From: Granulicella aggregans | GTDB lineage: Bacteria > Acidobacteriota > Terriglobia > Terriglobales > Acidobacteriaceae | DNA: 64,000 bases | Reading direction: 5' to 3' | Assembly: GCF_025685565.1 (NCBI RefSeq) | Contig: NZ_JAGSYE010000004.1 | Location: 124,001-188,000 of the forward strand | Part shown: positions 26,638 through 37,144 of the stretch, piece by piece | Position numbering within the stretch: the first letter of the stretch is position 1 | How the letters are laid out: every line of letters starts with the position of its first letter | Notes under the pieces: model-generated | What the model saw: the letters and a program-made list of their open reading frames with translations, nothing else | The model's database searches: none | What the model was told of the DNA's origin: nothing | Program-made: the position numbers and the translations under genes

Positions 26638-29600
26638 ATGCGCGCACTACAGAATCTGGTTTCGAATCAAATGAGAAAGCGCTTCATGGCCTGTGTCCTC
26701 CCGGCCCTGTTGCTCTGCTTCTCCAGCCTTGGCTCCGCTCAGGTGACGACCGCGACTCTGACGGGCATCGTCTCAGACCAGAGCGGCGCTTCTATCCCCG
26801 GCGCAAAGGTGAGGGTGGTGAACCGCGCAAACAAATTCGCGCGCACCGTAGTGGCCAACAGCAGCGGCGTCTTTACGTTTCCGGGACTGGACTCCGGGGA
26901 CTATCAGATCGTGATTACCTACACCGGCTTCGAGACCTACGTCCTGAGCGACGTCCATCTGGATCCGAACGACACGCGGAACATCACGACGATCCGCATG
27001 AAGATCGGAAATGTCAACGAGACCATTACGGTCAATGCTTCCGGTCAGAACCACGTGGAGGACGACGGTTCACGCAGCGCCCTGATCACCGCTGAGGACC
27101 TGCAAAAGCTGTCGCTCGAGGGGCGCGAAGTTACGGAGTTGCTCAAGATTCTCCCGGGATCAGCGATCAATACCGGCGTTGGCAACAATACGGGCGTCTC
27201 GAACAGCAGCTTCGATCCGGGCCAGGTTGGCTTCGGCGGCGCAGCCGGTTCGTACTCGGTGAGCGGTTCGCCGGTCAACGGCGTGGCCATCCGTTCCGAC
27301 GGGGCCAATCTGACCGATCCTTCAACCGGCGCGGGCGGCCTGCAGACGATCAATGCGGAGGCGACCTCCGAAGTGAAGATTCAAACCTCCAACTTCGGAG
27401 CCGACAACGCAAACGGCCCTCTGGTCATCAGCGCCGTTGGAAAGTCGGGCGCCGCAGACTATCACGGCTCGGTGTACTCCTACGGACGCACGGGCCAGCT
27501 CAACTCGACGGACTCCATCGCGCATGTATTCAACTCGGTTAAGCCCCCCGACCGCTATATCTACCCCGGCCTCTCGCTTGGCGGCCCGATCAAGATTCCA
27601 GGCACAAACCTGAACCACAACAAGCATCTGACTTTCTTCGTCAGCGGCGAAGACTACATCCAGAGGAACGTCTACGCCTACAACAATGTTGCGAATGCCG
27701 TCACCCACGCGCTGGTTCCCTCAGCCAAAATGCGACAGGGCGATTTTGGCCTTGGGGAGATTCAGAACTACCTTCCTCCTGGCCTTCGGCAGTATGCCTG
27801 CGACCCAAGCCAACTTAAGGGTGCAGCGAAGTGCGCGAACCTGAACGATAGCGTTACGTATCCGGCGGGGAATGGCACCACGGACGGGTACAGCGGAGCA
27901 GCCAGCAACTGGAACAATCTCTACCAGGTTCCTGTTGAGACCTCTGACGGTGTTTCGATCAAGGGCAACTGCAATGACCAGGCCGGGGACTGTCTGGCGG
28001 GACACCTCGATCCAGGAGCCTCCGCGTTCTTCCGTCTGCTTCCGCTTCCCAACACCCCGGGCGGCCAAACCACTCCGCTTGGGTATAACTACACCCATAC
28101 GGATCTGGTAAACAACGACATCTACGAACTGCACGGCCGTCTCGACTACGACAAAGGCCGTTCGAAGTTCTTCGTGACCTTCACCCCGGAAAACGGCGGC
28201 ACGAATATCCCGCAGGCGAACGGATACTTTGCCTCCGGCAACTCCGGTGGCGTCAATACCCCGGGCGGGACGATGCAGAACACGTACACCTACAGCGGCT
28301 CATTCAACTGGAACCTGACCGCCAGTTCCACGCTGAATAATGAATTCTTCGTGAGTGGCCTGTACAGCAACGTCATCAGCAAGGCTGCAAAGCCGAATCT
28401 CCTCTTCGACGATGCTATCGGCTATCCCTATACGGGCGCCTACGACAACGGCACCAAAGAGTTTCCGAACCTTGGCACCTACGGCAACGAAGGCATTCCG
28501 CTCGGCTACTTCCCGGACTTTAGCTTTGGCGGCCTCTACAATCGCACGTTCAGTCCTGGTCTTGGCGATAACCTGAGCAAGCAGCTAGGCAAACACACGC
28601 TGAAGGCCGGCGTAAACGTCGAACGCCCGCGGATCAACGGCACCCTGGCCTACGACGGCAGCGCTCCAACGAATGGAGTGACGTCCATCTACTATGTAGG
28701 GCCGCAGTTCCAGCTCCCCGATCCGAGCAAGGTCGATGGCGAACCGTACATCAAGTACTACTCCACCTGTTACGACGGGGACAACGGGGACGCGAACTGT
28801 GACAAGGAGAACGGCAACAGCAACAACCTCGCGAACTACCTTGTGGGCGACCTGGGAAATTTTGGCTGGAGCCAGGCGAACATCATTCCCAAGCTCAGAC
28901 TGCATGCCTGGACAACGTCCATGTACGCTACCGACGATTGGAAGGCGTTACGGAACCTGAGCTTGACGATCGGAATTCGCGTGGAGCACATTGGGCGGTG
29001 GGTTGATGACCATAACTTCGGATCAGCGGTCTTCGATCCCACAAAGTATGCTGCGGAGTCTGACGAGCTGAACAACCCGCTGGTCCCTCTGCCGGGCTTC
29101 CGTTGGCATGGGATCGATCCGACCGTGGCTGTCAGCGGCTTCAAGACGCGCGAGTTCTTCTATGAGCCTCGCGTTGGATTCAACTGGGACGTCTACGGCA
29201 CAGGGAAGACCACATGGAGCGGTGGCTGGGGCATGTACCGGTTCCGCGACGGCCAATCAGACGCCATCAATAGCATCAAAGCTTCGAACGGACTTCGCCA
29301 GATCTCGCTTGCGCCGCCAGGACAGGACCCCGCGCACCATGCTCAGGGCGATCCTCCCAATCAGGGTGGCAACCGCGCCTCGTACATTCAGTCGCTCCAT
29401 CTGAGCACCAAGCCAGGCATCGCCACTTCGACGTTCACGACAACGGGAGGCAATAACTTCCTGAACGCGGGCCAATACAACACGACTTACGCCGTGGACC
29501 AGAATGATGACCAGGTGCCACTGACCACCAACTACAGCTTCACCGTAACCCAGCAGGTACCGCGCGGCATCACCCTCTCAGTCGGGTATGTAGGGAATCG

Positions 29601-30603
29601 AAGCAATCACCTTCTGGACGACAACTCAGGCGGCGGCCAGCTATCGATCTCCAATATCAACGCCATCCCGGTGGGCGCGTTCTTCCTTCCCGATCCGAAC
29701 AAGGAAAGCGCATTGTACGGTCTTACTTACGAGTCCTCCCAGATCGGCGGCAACAACTTTGCCAACGACGACTACCGCCCCTATCCGCGGTACGGCCCGA
29801 TTCAGGTCGAGCAGCACATCCTCAAGGCGCACTACGATGCGCTTCAGGTGACGGTCGAGCGCTCCAAGGGAGCCTTGTATCTCAAGACGAACTACACCTG
29901 GAGTAAGAACTTCGGACAGCGCGGCGGCTACTCCAATGGCGTCGCCGGCGACTCTTTCAACCTCGCGAACGACTATGGTCCGCTGGCGTACGACCGCACG
30001 CATATCTTCAACCTGGCCTACAACTACGACTTTGGTTCCAACCACTCGGGTCTCACAGCTTTGCGTCCGCTAATCAATGGATGGCAGATCTCGGGAATCA
30101 CCAATCTGCAGAGCGGGCCCGATCTGCTCGCCACGAACTACACCTCGAACTTCAATCTCAGTGGCCGGAACGATTTCTCAAGTATTCCTATTGGCGGATC
30201 GCAGTTTCTGGGTACATCAGATGTCAATCTGCAGCCAATTCTGACCTGTGACCCCAGGTCACATCTTGGCCCGCGGCAATATGTGAACCCGAACTGTTTT
30301 GCGCTCCCTTTGCCTGGTGGCTACAACGGTGCCTTCCGTATTCCTTACCTGCATGGCCCCGCGTTCTTCCAATCGGACATGACGGTCGTGAAGGACTTCA
30401 AGATGAAGGAGTCGCGGCAGTTGGAGTTCCGCGTGGCAGCGTTCAACTTCCTCAACTACAAGCTGAAGACCTTTACGAACGTTCATCCCAACGCGCTGAG
30501 CTTGACCTACAACGACGGGATACCTCAGAACGGCGTCTTCGGGATCTCCTCGGATAATGCTGGCAGGCGCGTCCTGGAGATTAACGCCAAATACAGCTTC
30601 TAG
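26638..30603 (+). CDS. Oar-like TonB-dependent receptor with carboxypeptidase-regulatory domain
   Basis: A large outer-membrane receptor of the Oar type common in Acidobacteriota. The signal peptide (FMACVLPALLLCFSSLGSAQ) is followed by an Ig-like regulatory domain (TATLTGIVSDQSGASIPGAK, about 38-120), a plug region with GREVTELLKILPGS and SEVKIQTSNFGADNANGP, then a very long barrel with loops (SSVYSYG-like strands, TLKAGVNVE, LSLTIGIRVEH, FLNYKLKTFTNVHP) ending in ILEINAKYSF-like residues with terminal Phe. At 1321 aa it is in the range of such receptors. GGAGGA is 3-4 nt before ATG 26638. No SusD-like lipoprotein accompanies it. It heads a plus-strand run with the NHL/Ig protein, GH44 and GH26, under a LacI-operator promoter, so beta-glucan or mannan fragments are the likely ligands. 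Confidence 0.88.
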   Translation: MRALQNLVSNQMRKRFMACVLPALLLCFSSLGSAQVTTATLTGIVSDQSGASIPGAKVRVVNRANKFARTVVANSSGVFTFPGLDSGDYQIVITYTGFETYVLSDVHLDPNDTRNITTIRMKIGNVNETITVNASGQNHVEDDGSRSALITAEDLQKLSLEGREVTELLKILPGSAINTGVGNNTGVSNSSFDPGQVGFGGAAGSYSVSGSPVNGVAIRSDGANLTDPSTGAGGLQTINAEATSEVKIQTSNFGADNANGPLVISAVGKSGAADYHGSVYSYGRTGQLNSTDSIAHVFNSVKPPDRYIYPGLSLGGPIKIPGTNLNHNKHLTFFVSGEDYIQRNVYAYNNVANAVTHALVPSAKMRQGDFGLGEIQNYLPPGLRQYACDPSQLKGAAKCANLNDSVTYPAGNGTTDGYSGAASNWNNLYQVPVETSDGVSIKGNCNDQAGDCLAGHLDPGASAFFRLLPLPNTPGGQTTPLGYNYTHTDLVNNDIYELHGRLDYDKGRSKFFVTFTPENGGTNIPQANGYFASGNSGGVNTPGGTMQNTYTYSGSFNWNLTASSTLNNEFFVSGLYSNVISKAAKPNLLFDDAIGYPYTGAYDNGTKEFPNLGTYGNEGIPLGYFPDFSFGGLYNRTFSPGLGDNLSKQLGKHTLKAGVNVERPRINGTLAYDGSAPTNGVTSIYYVGPQFQLPDPSKVDGEPYIKYYSTCYDGDNGDANCDKENGNSNNLANYLVGDLGNFGWSQANIIPKLRLHAWTTSMYATDDWKALRNLSLTIGIRVEHIGRWVDDHNFGSAVFDPTKYAAESDELNNPLVPLPGFRWHGIDPTVAVSGFKTREFFYEPRVGFNWDVYGTGKTTWSGGWGMYRFRDGQSDAINSIKASNGLRQISLAPPGQDPAHHAQGDPPNQGGNRASYIQSLHLSTKPGIATSTFTTTGGNNFLNAGQYNTTYAVDQNDDQVPLTTNYSFTVTQQVPRGITLSVGYVGNRSNHLLDDNSGGGQLSISNINAIPVGAFFLPDPNKESALYGLTYESSQIGGNNFANDDYRPYPRYGPIQVEQHILKAHYDALQVTVERSKGALYLKTNYTWSKNFGQRGGYSNGVAGDSFNLANDYGPLAYDRTHIFNLAYNYDFGSNHSGLTALRPLINGWQISGITNLQSGPDLLATNYTSNFNLSGRNDFSSIPIGGSQFLGTSDVNLQPILTCDPRSHLGPRQYVNPNCFALPLPGGYNGAFRIPYLHGPAFFQSDMTVVKDFKMKESRQLEFRVAAFNFLNYKLKTFTNVHPNALSLTYNDGIPQNGVFGISSDNAGRRVLEINAKYSF

Positions 30604-30649
30604 CGGAACGTTACGGAACAACAAAGACTTAGTTGGAATAAGGAAAACC

Positions 30650-33600
30650 ATGACCCTGATAACGAAGATCCTAAGCAACTTCCGTAGCCACGCTAGGAGA
30701 ACCACTGCGGTGAAAGAAGGCCACCCCAGTTTGAATCGGCAGACGGCCAGGGCGTTCTGGAAGGGAGCTGCTCTGTCGGCAGTGGCCCTCCTTACGGCTA
30801 TTGGCTCGTCACGTGCCTCTGCGCAGACCGCGCCTGCCTACGTCGTCTATTCGCAGACTGTATTGAGCAGCAGCTTCAAGGGCGCAAGCGCGAACTATGC
30901 GGTCAACTCGCGCGGCGACTTCTTTGTGAATGACGGGAATAGCCACGTTTTGGAGTATCCGGCAAATGGTGGCGCGCCGATTACGCTGTGGACAGACACC
31001 AACAACTACGGTGCTTCCGGAGTTGCCGTCGACCCCTTCGACAATCTGTACATTACCGTCTTTTACTCGCCGGGCGGCAACAACGATGCCGACTCGCAGG
31101 TGTATGAGTTCCCATCGACAAACGGCTCGTATCCTGCCCCTTATGTCTACAGCAGCAGCCAGCCACCCGGAAGCTGCACGCCTGCGTCGCCTGCCACTTC
31201 CACGACCCCAGCCGTTCCGGCGAACACCGGCGTCTGCGCAGTTGGATTCTATATTGGCGCTGCGTACTACTATTGGCAGCCACTCGGTATAGCTGCTGAC
31301 GGCCAGGGCAACACCTACATGTATTCGAACTACGACAATACGTATGGGTCGACCAGCCTTGGAATCTTTCAATGCCAGCCTGCTTGCAATGAACAACTGG
31401 CAGGCAACGGTGCGACCGCCTATACGGTGAAGCTATCGAAGACGATCACCTCGATCATTGCGGACTATGCCGGGAATGTCTACTTTACCGATGAGTCGAA
31501 TTTAAATGTTATCCCTGCAGGCAGTCCGTCTACAAAGAATACCCCTGCCGTCTTCGATTCGAGCTTTTCGAGTCCCTATGGCGTCACTCTCGACGCCTCC
31601 GGAAACATGTATGTCTCCGACCAGAACGGTATCTGGGAGGTCCCTGCGGTAGAGACCACTGGCGGGGCTCCCTGTAAAGGGGGAGCGGATCCCTGCAAGC
31701 TTTTACTGAGTGCAAAATATAAGCTCATTCCCATGTCCGGTGTTCCCGGTGGTTCAGCGGCAAGTGCCGCAGTCGATAATCGCGGCAATATCGTTTATTC
31801 CCAATATTATGGGAATTTATCCAAGGCCAGCCTGTGGTCTGGCAATTTTCCCGTAGCGCAAATCGGCGCAACCGGTAGCACCTCCCTCAGCTTCACCGTG
31901 TCTTTCAACAGCGCCACTACAATAGGCGCGTTCAAGGCCGTCCAGGGAGTTGCAGCCTCTACCGAGTTTGCTGTCTCTGAAGGAACATGCACCGTCGGCA
32001 CGGCCTTCGCCGCCGGTTCAACCTGCACGTTCAGCGCCAACTTCACGCCAAACGGCCTCGGAGTCCGTACCGGCGCGGTCGTGATCACCGACTCAACCGG
32101 CGCCGAGACGTATACCTATCTGACGGGTGTCGGCACAGGCACGGGAGTTACCGTTGACCCAGGAACCCCTACGCAGATCGGCAGCGGCCTGAAGACGCCG
32201 GAGGGCATCGCGGTCGACGGTGCGGGCAATGTATATATCGCGGATGCCGCAGCGAATACTGTGCAGCAATTCCCCGCCGGCGGAGGTGCCGGCGTCAGCC
32301 TCGGTACCGGCCTCAATGTACCGACCGGTGTAGCGGTCGATGGCGGCGGAAACGTCTTCATCGTCAACCAGGGAACTGGAGCCACGGGCGGTTCGGTGGT
32401 TGAGGTCCCGAGCGTTGCAGGCGTGCTCACCAGCAGCGCACAGAAGACCCTTGTCTCCGGGCTGAACCTGCCGACTGACATTGTTGCCGACGGAGATGCC
32501 AACCTCTATGTCTCCCTCACGGGCAGCAACGAGGTCGTGCAACTTGCGAACCCGAGCCGCATTGACGCCTCCGCAGCCATGGCCGTCCGGGGCTACGGCC
32601 TCAGCGGCCCAACGGGTCTCGCCCTCGACGGTTCCGGCAACCTCTACGTAGCCGACACGGGCAACAATCGCGTGCTTCAGCTTGGCGATGGCTTCCAAAA
32701 CAGCGTGGGCAACGGGCTCTCCGCGCCTACTGGAGTCGCCGTCGATCCATCCGGCTCGGTGATGATCGCAGATGGCACCGGACGCCTGATCCGTGTTCCG
32801 AACGAGAGCTTCGGGACGAACGCTGTCGGACTCAACCAGGCCGATCAGCAGGTCCTGGGCAGCCCGCTCAGTTATCCCTACTCGCTGCGTACGGATGCTA
32901 CGGGCAACCTGTACGTCAGTGACAATGTTGCGGCAGTGGTGTATCAGCTACAGCGCACTACCGGAGCCATCGACTTTGGCAGCTGGAACCTGAACACCGT
33001 AAGCAACGCGCAGACCATCGTCCTTTCGAATATCGGCAACCAGGACGTGACCGTCGGCAACCCGATCTATCCGGCAGTTCCAGCCTCCAGCGAGTTCGCC
33101 GTGACGGCAGGGTCTAACTCCAGTTCCTGCAGCAGCGGTATCTTCCATAGCGGCTTTAACTGCACCCTGCAGGCTACATTCGCCCCCACTGCTCAGGGGC
33201 CAAGTACCTATCCTCTGGTCATCAGCGCGCCGGCACAGAATGCGTCGTCAACGACCATCAACCTTACCGGCAACGGCATCAATAAGGCCGCTGCCACCCT
33301 CAGTCTGATTCAAGTCGCGCCCACCACCTCAACGATCAGCTATGGCCAGCAGATCATCATCAGTGCCAAGGTTGCACCTTCAGGGTCCTCGGCGACGCCA
33401 ACCGGGTACGTGGTCTTCACCTTCGATGGCCAGAACCAGCGCCCCATCAAGCTGGACGCGACAGGCGCAGCGTCGATCACCTTCAACGGCCTGAACGCCG
33501 GCCAAAACACGCTGTCAGCCTTCTACGAGGGCGACAGTAACTATGGTGCGCTCGACTCGGCCGTCCTGCCGTTGAACATCAACTTAGCTACGAGCATGAA

Positions 33601-34540
33601 TGTATTGACCGCCGTTGGCGACTCCGCAGATCCGCTCAGCGTCCAACCCACCGACACATTAACGCTCACGGATACACTCACGCCAGCCGTGGTTGGATCC
33701 TTCTCAGGAACGGTAACGTTCATCGATGTCGCGACGAACCTCCCGTTGAACGGCATGCAGCCGATACGGCTTGGTTCGCCAGATCCAACGACAGGCAACT
33801 ACGTGGTCAGCTATCAATTGACGGGTGCGAAGGCTGGCAACTACAACGTAAAGGCTGTCTATTCAGGAAACGTAGACTACCTCTCCAATCAATCCTCAAC
33901 AATCCCTTACATTGTCATCAAGACTACGTACACCGTGACAGCGGACAATACTACCGTGACCGCGTCGGCCACAGCCCCTGCGACCATCAACCTGGTCGTG
34001 ACCGATTACTCGAACTACCAGGGCGCTGTCTCCCTGCAATGCAGCGGGCTTCCGGCGAACGCGTATTGCGTCTTCCGTCCAGCCAGCGCACAACTGATTC
34101 CAGCCTCGGGTGTGCTGCCGAATACGCAGCTAACGCCGCTAACCATTTACCCGGTTCCAGTGGTGCTCCAGATCAAGGTCGATCAAAACCTAATTCCTAT
34201 CGAGAGCTCCTCGTTCTTCTGGATCGTAGCGCTGGTATCGGGCTTGGCGATCGCCTGGCGCCGCCGGCTTACTTCCGGCGGGCTCGGATTGCTGTCTCTC
34301 ATGGCACTCCTTTGCTTCGCGGGGCTGACCGTGATGAGCGGTTGTGGTTCCAGCATCAACAACAACTTCCCGACCCCCGCCGGATCCTATCCGGTCACGA
34401 TCACAGCTACGTCGACGCCACTTGTCAATGGTGCCGAGCCGACCTGTTCCTATCAGAACTGCAACCTGCCGCCAGATCCGGTCACGAACCCTTCCATCAA
34501 TGTGGTCCAGACTTTGTCGGTCAATCTCACCGTCAAGTAA
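30650..34540 (+). CDS. Exported NHL-repeat / Ig-like repeat protein
   Basis: ATG 30650 is chosen because AAGGA lies 6-7 nt upstream; the frame is open further back but into the TonB gene. A long basic N-terminus leads to a signal segment (GAALSAVALLTAIGSSRASAQ). NHL/beta-propeller repeats occur at about 60-370 and 505-760 (GVAVDPFDNLYI, GIAVDGAGNVYIADAAANTV, GLALDGSGNLYVADTGNNRVLQL). Two ASH/choice-of-anchor-D-like domains (about 390-500 and 785-890) and Ig-like bacterial repeats (about 890-1120, GYVVFTFDGQ, GTVTFIDVA) follow. Near the C-terminus come hydrophobic segments (FFWIVALVSGLAIAW, GLLSLMALLCFAGLTV) and MSGCGSS. It lies 46 bp after the TonB receptor and probably serves as a surface adhesion or glycan-binding factor; no enzymatic motif is seen. 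Confidence 0.8.
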   Translation: MTLITKILSNFRSHARRTTAVKEGHPSLNRQTARAFWKGAALSAVALLTAIGSSRASAQTAPAYVVYSQTVLSSSFKGASANYAVNSRGDFFVNDGNSHVLEYPANGGAPITLWTDTNNYGASGVAVDPFDNLYITVFYSPGGNNDADSQVYEFPSTNGSYPAPYVYSSSQPPGSCTPASPATSTTPAVPANTGVCAVGFYIGAAYYYWQPLGIAADGQGNTYMYSNYDNTYGSTSLGIFQCQPACNEQLAGNGATAYTVKLSKTITSIIADYAGNVYFTDESNLNVIPAGSPSTKNTPAVFDSSFSSPYGVTLDASGNMYVSDQNGIWEVPAVETTGGAPCKGGADPCKLLLSAKYKLIPMSGVPGGSAASAAVDNRGNIVYSQYYGNLSKASLWSGNFPVAQIGATGSTSLSFTVSFNSATTIGAFKAVQGVAASTEFAVSEGTCTVGTAFAAGSTCTFSANFTPNGLGVRTGAVVITDSTGAETYTYLTGVGTGTGVTVDPGTPTQIGSGLKTPEGIAVDGAGNVYIADAAANTVQQFPAGGGAGVSLGTGLNVPTGVAVDGGGNVFIVNQGTGATGGSVVEVPSVAGVLTSSAQKTLVSGLNLPTDIVADGDANLYVSLTGSNEVVQLANPSRIDASAAMAVRGYGLSGPTGLALDGSGNLYVADTGNNRVLQLGDGFQNSVGNGLSAPTGVAVDPSGSVMIADGTGRLIRVPNESFGTNAVGLNQADQQVLGSPLSYPYSLRTDATGNLYVSDNVAAVVYQLQRTTGAIDFGSWNLNTVSNAQTIVLSNIGNQDVTVGNPIYPAVPASSEFAVTAGSNSSSCSSGIFHSGFNCTLQATFAPTAQGPSTYPLVISAPAQNASSTTINLTGNGINKAAATLSLIQVAPTTSTISYGQQIIISAKVAPSGSSATPTGYVVFTFDGQNQRPIKLDATGAASITFNGLNAGQNTLSAFYEGDSNYGALDSAVLPLNINLATSMNVLTAVGDSADPLSVQPTDTLTLTDTLTPAVVGSFSGTVTFIDVATNLPLNGMQPIRLGSPDPTTGNYVVSYQLTGAKAGNYNVKAVYSGNVDYLSNQSSTIPYIVIKTTYTVTADNTTVTASATAPATINLVVTDYSNYQGAVSLQCSGLPANAYCVFRPASAQLIPASGVLPNTQLTPLTIYPVPVVLQIKVDQNLIPIESSSFFWIVALVSGLAIAWRRRLTSGGLGLLSLMALLCFAGLTVMSGCGSSINNNFPTPAGSYPVTITATSTPLVNGAEPTCSYQNCNLPPDPVTNPSINVVQTLSVNLTVK

Positions 34541-34586
34541 CGCCGGGAGTTGGATCTGGCAATTAGAGATTAGGGGAGCGCTTCGA

Positions 34587-34664
34587 ATGAAAGAGCAACT
34601 CGGAAGGCAGCTCCTTATGCAAACGAAATTCAAGATGTATGGAGTGAATCATGATGAAGCTTAG
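34587..34664 (+). CDS. Possible 25-codon leader ORF overlapping the GH44 start
   Basis: ATG 34587 is preceded at 8 nt by GGGGAG. The 25-codon frame ends at TAG 34662-34664, 14 nt inside the GH44 gene. Such an overlap could couple translation, but the peptide shows no recognisable pattern and GH44 has its own GGAG site. Confidence 0.2.
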   Translation: MKEQLGRQLLMQTKFKMYGVNHDEA

Positions 34665-37050
34665 CGTTCGGTGGATGAGCTATGCGGGTTCCCTGGGTCT
34701 CCTGGTTCTTCTTGGAGCCTTTTTGTCGGGCTGTTCGGGCACCAATGGGTCAGCCCTCTCCGGGCCTCCTGTCTACGTCCTTTCTGTTACCTCGATCGCG
34801 AGTCTGCATGACCAGATTACGGCCATCAGTCCGGCGGACAACAACGGCGTGGCCTCAGGTACAACCGGCCTGTCGCTGGTCTATAGCCCCGGCACTACGG
34901 TGACGGTTACGGCAGCTGCCTCCGATTCCACCGGGCCATTCATCGCATGGTGCGATGCCAGTTCAGCAAGCTCGAGCCCGTTCGTTTGTGCCCCGCCTCC
35001 TTGTGATAGCGTCTCTGGCCTGACTTGCACGGTAAAGATGACCGCCAGCAAGAATCTGCTGGCCACCTACCCGGGTGTCACCAGCGTGACGGTGACGCCA
35101 ATCTCTCCGACGGCCGTCGTTCCAGCGACGACCCAGTTCACCGCGACGGTTCATGGGGTGGGAACCTACGTCGACAGTAACGGGAAGACGCAGAACTACG
35201 ACGGCTCTCCTTATAGCTTCAGCCTGACGGGACCTTCTGGTTTCAACACTTCGTTGGGGACGATCTCTGCCACCGGCCTGTACACTCCGCCTTATCCTAT
35301 CCCGGCGACCGTTACTCTCAGGACAGCCAGTGTCGCCAACCCGAGCGCTGCGACCTACGTCACAATTACGTTGAACGCGCCGGCGACGACCACAGGTCCA
35401 GCTTTGAGCGTCGATGTGGGCAGCCCCACCCACGTGATCAGCCCGAACATCTACGGCATGGACGACTACGGGCTGAACCCTGTGGTTCCCGCGGAGGTCA
35501 ATCTTCCGGTGGAGCGCTGGGGGGGCAACTCCACGACGCGTTATAACTACCTGGTAGACGCCACGAACTCGGCGTCTGACTACTACTTCGAGAATAACTA
35601 CCCAACTACGACCGGATATCCGGTTGCCAGTCGATTCAACAGCCAAGTCACACAGGATGAGAAGACGCTAACCAACACACTGGCGACCGTTCCACTTATT
35701 GGCTACACCACGTTGCGGAAATCCGCGTGCAGTTACTCCGTAGCAAAGTATGGAGCCCAGACGGTGACCGACCCTGCGAATGCGGATTGCGGTACCGGCA
35801 TTCTGACGACCCCGGTAAACGGCAGCACCACGATCGTCAACGATCCGACCGACACCAGCATGCCGATCGATGAGACCTTTGTCAGTGGATGGGTCAACTT
35901 CCTCGTAGGCCAGTTCGGCACAGCGGCCCATGGCGGTGTCGCCCTCTACGGTCTGGACAACGAGCCGGAGTACTGGAACGGCGTCCACAAGGACGTTCAT
36001 CCAAATCCGTTTACGTACGACGAGCTCTCAAACAAGGGCATCACCTACGCAGCGGCGATCAAGGCACAGGACCCCTCGGCGCTCGTGACAGGTCCTGTCA
36101 TCTCCAACTGGATGAATTACTTTTACTCCGCTCAGGATGTTGCGAACGGTTACAACCACAATCCTTCCTGCCAGAATGCGAACCCGACCGACCGGCTGGC
36201 CCACGGCAATATCCCGCTGATTGAGTACTATCTGCAGCAGTTTCAGAAGTACGAAACTACCAACGGCAAACGTCTCCTTGACTACGTGGATCTGCACACC
36301 TACTTTGCCGCACCGGGTGCCGCGTTCGCACTCACCGGAGACACCACGCTGCAGCAGGCGCGCTTGAACTCGACGCGCGTCTTCTGGGACCCCACCTATA
36401 CCGACCCGGCCTACACAGACCCCAACAACAACACTTGCACGGGGGCAGCGTATCCGCCGAACCTCATCAACCTGATGAAGGGATGGGTCGCGAAGGACTA
36501 TCCGGGCACCAAGCTTGCCATCACCGAGTACAACTGGGGCGGCCAGGAGGCCATTAACGGAGCACTTGCGCAGGCTGATATCCTCGGCATCTTCGGGCGC
36601 GAGGGTCTAGACCTGGCCACACTTTGGGGCCCACCGGATCCTTCTCCGGCGGATACGAGCAAGCCAAGTCAAAAACCGGGCTTGGTTGGGTTCCAGGTCT
36701 ACACCAACTACGATGGTAAGAACGCCCACTTCGGCGAGACAGCCATCACATCCACCAGCTCCGATCAGGGTGTCCTCGCAGTCTACGGAGCGACGCGTGC
36801 AGCGGATAGTACCGTAACGATCGTCGTCATCAACAAGAGCTATGGTGATTTGACGAGCACGCTGTCCCTCGCCAACCTGAAGCCGAACGGAAATGCAAAG
36901 GCCTATCTCTACAACGAAGCGAACATCACAGGGATTTCGGCGCAACCGGATGTCACTGTGACGCCCCCGACAGGGACAAGTACGACAAGCACACTTAGCA
37001 CGCTTTTCCCGGCTCAGTCGATCACGATACTGGTCGTTCCGAAGTTATAA
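34651..37050 (+). CDS. Glycoside hydrolase family 44 beta-glucanase, lipoprotein
   Basis: GH44 enzymes are retaining endo-beta-1,4-glucanases active on cellulose, xyloglucan or mixed glucans. The N-terminus is a lipoprotein signal (LLVLLGAFLSGCSG, lipidated Cys about residue 28), so the enzyme should be membrane-anchored. About 45-140 is a beta domain with VTVTAAASDS, followed by a bacterial Ig-like domain (about 145-250, VTVTPISPTAVVPATTQFTATV). The GH44 domain begins SPNIYGMDDY and continues LPVERWGGNSTTRYNY. It has YGLDNEPEYW with acid/base E438 and AITEYNWGG with nucleophile E626. The C-terminal beta-sandwich ends at the stop. GGAG stands 7 nt before ATG 34651. It lies 110 bp after the NHL protein and 94 bp before GH26. 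Confidence 0.92.
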   Translation: MMKLSVRWMSYAGSLGLLVLLGAFLSGCSGTNGSALSGPPVYVLSVTSIASLHDQITAISPADNNGVASGTTGLSLVYSPGTTVTVTAAASDSTGPFIAWCDASSASSSPFVCAPPPCDSVSGLTCTVKMTASKNLLATYPGVTSVTVTPISPTAVVPATTQFTATVHGVGTYVDSNGKTQNYDGSPYSFSLTGPSGFNTSLGTISATGLYTPPYPIPATVTLRTASVANPSAATYVTITLNAPATTTGPALSVDVGSPTHVISPNIYGMDDYGLNPVVPAEVNLPVERWGGNSTTRYNYLVDATNSASDYYFENNYPTTTGYPVASRFNSQVTQDEKTLTNTLATVPLIGYTTLRKSACSYSVAKYGAQTVTDPANADCGTGILTTPVNGSTTIVNDPTDTSMPIDETFVSGWVNFLVGQFGTAAHGGVALYGLDNEPEYWNGVHKDVHPNPFTYDELSNKGITYAAAIKAQDPSALVTGPVISNWMNYFYSAQDVANGYNHNPSCQNANPTDRLAHGNIPLIEYYLQQFQKYETTNGKRLLDYVDLHTYFAAPGAAFALTGDTTLQQARLNSTRVFWDPTYTDPAYTDPNNNTCTGAAYPPNLINLMKGWVAKDYPGTKLAITEYNWGGQEAINGALAQADILGIFGREGLDLATLWGPPDPSPADTSKPSQKPGLVGFQVYTNYDGKNAHFGETAITSTSSDQGVLAVYGATRAADSTVTIVVINKSYGDLTSTLSLANLKPNGNAKAYLYNEANITGISAQPDVTVTPPTGTSTTSTLSTLFPAQSITILVVPKL

Positions 37051-37065
37051 GTCCACACATGGAGA

Positions 37066-37096
37066 TGCCGCGGCCTCAACCTAGAGCGCCGCGGCA
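37066..37096. repeat. Hairpin between GH44 and GH26 genes
   Basis: TGCCGCGG (37066-37073) and CCGCGGCA (37089-37096) are perfect 8-bp inverted arms around a 15-nt loop, 15 nt after the GH44 stop. There is no T-run, so it may be an mRNA-stability or attenuation element and not a terminator. Confidence 0.4.
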
Positions 37097-37144
37097 GTCT
37101 TCCAAGTCACAACAATCGAAGTCTTCGACCGGGAAGGGGCTCTC

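Noticed and set aside
26607..27095. An overlapping 162-codon frame at the TonB receptor start.
   Set aside because: It is a frame shadow of the receptor's N-terminus, which has clear signal-peptide and domain similarity.
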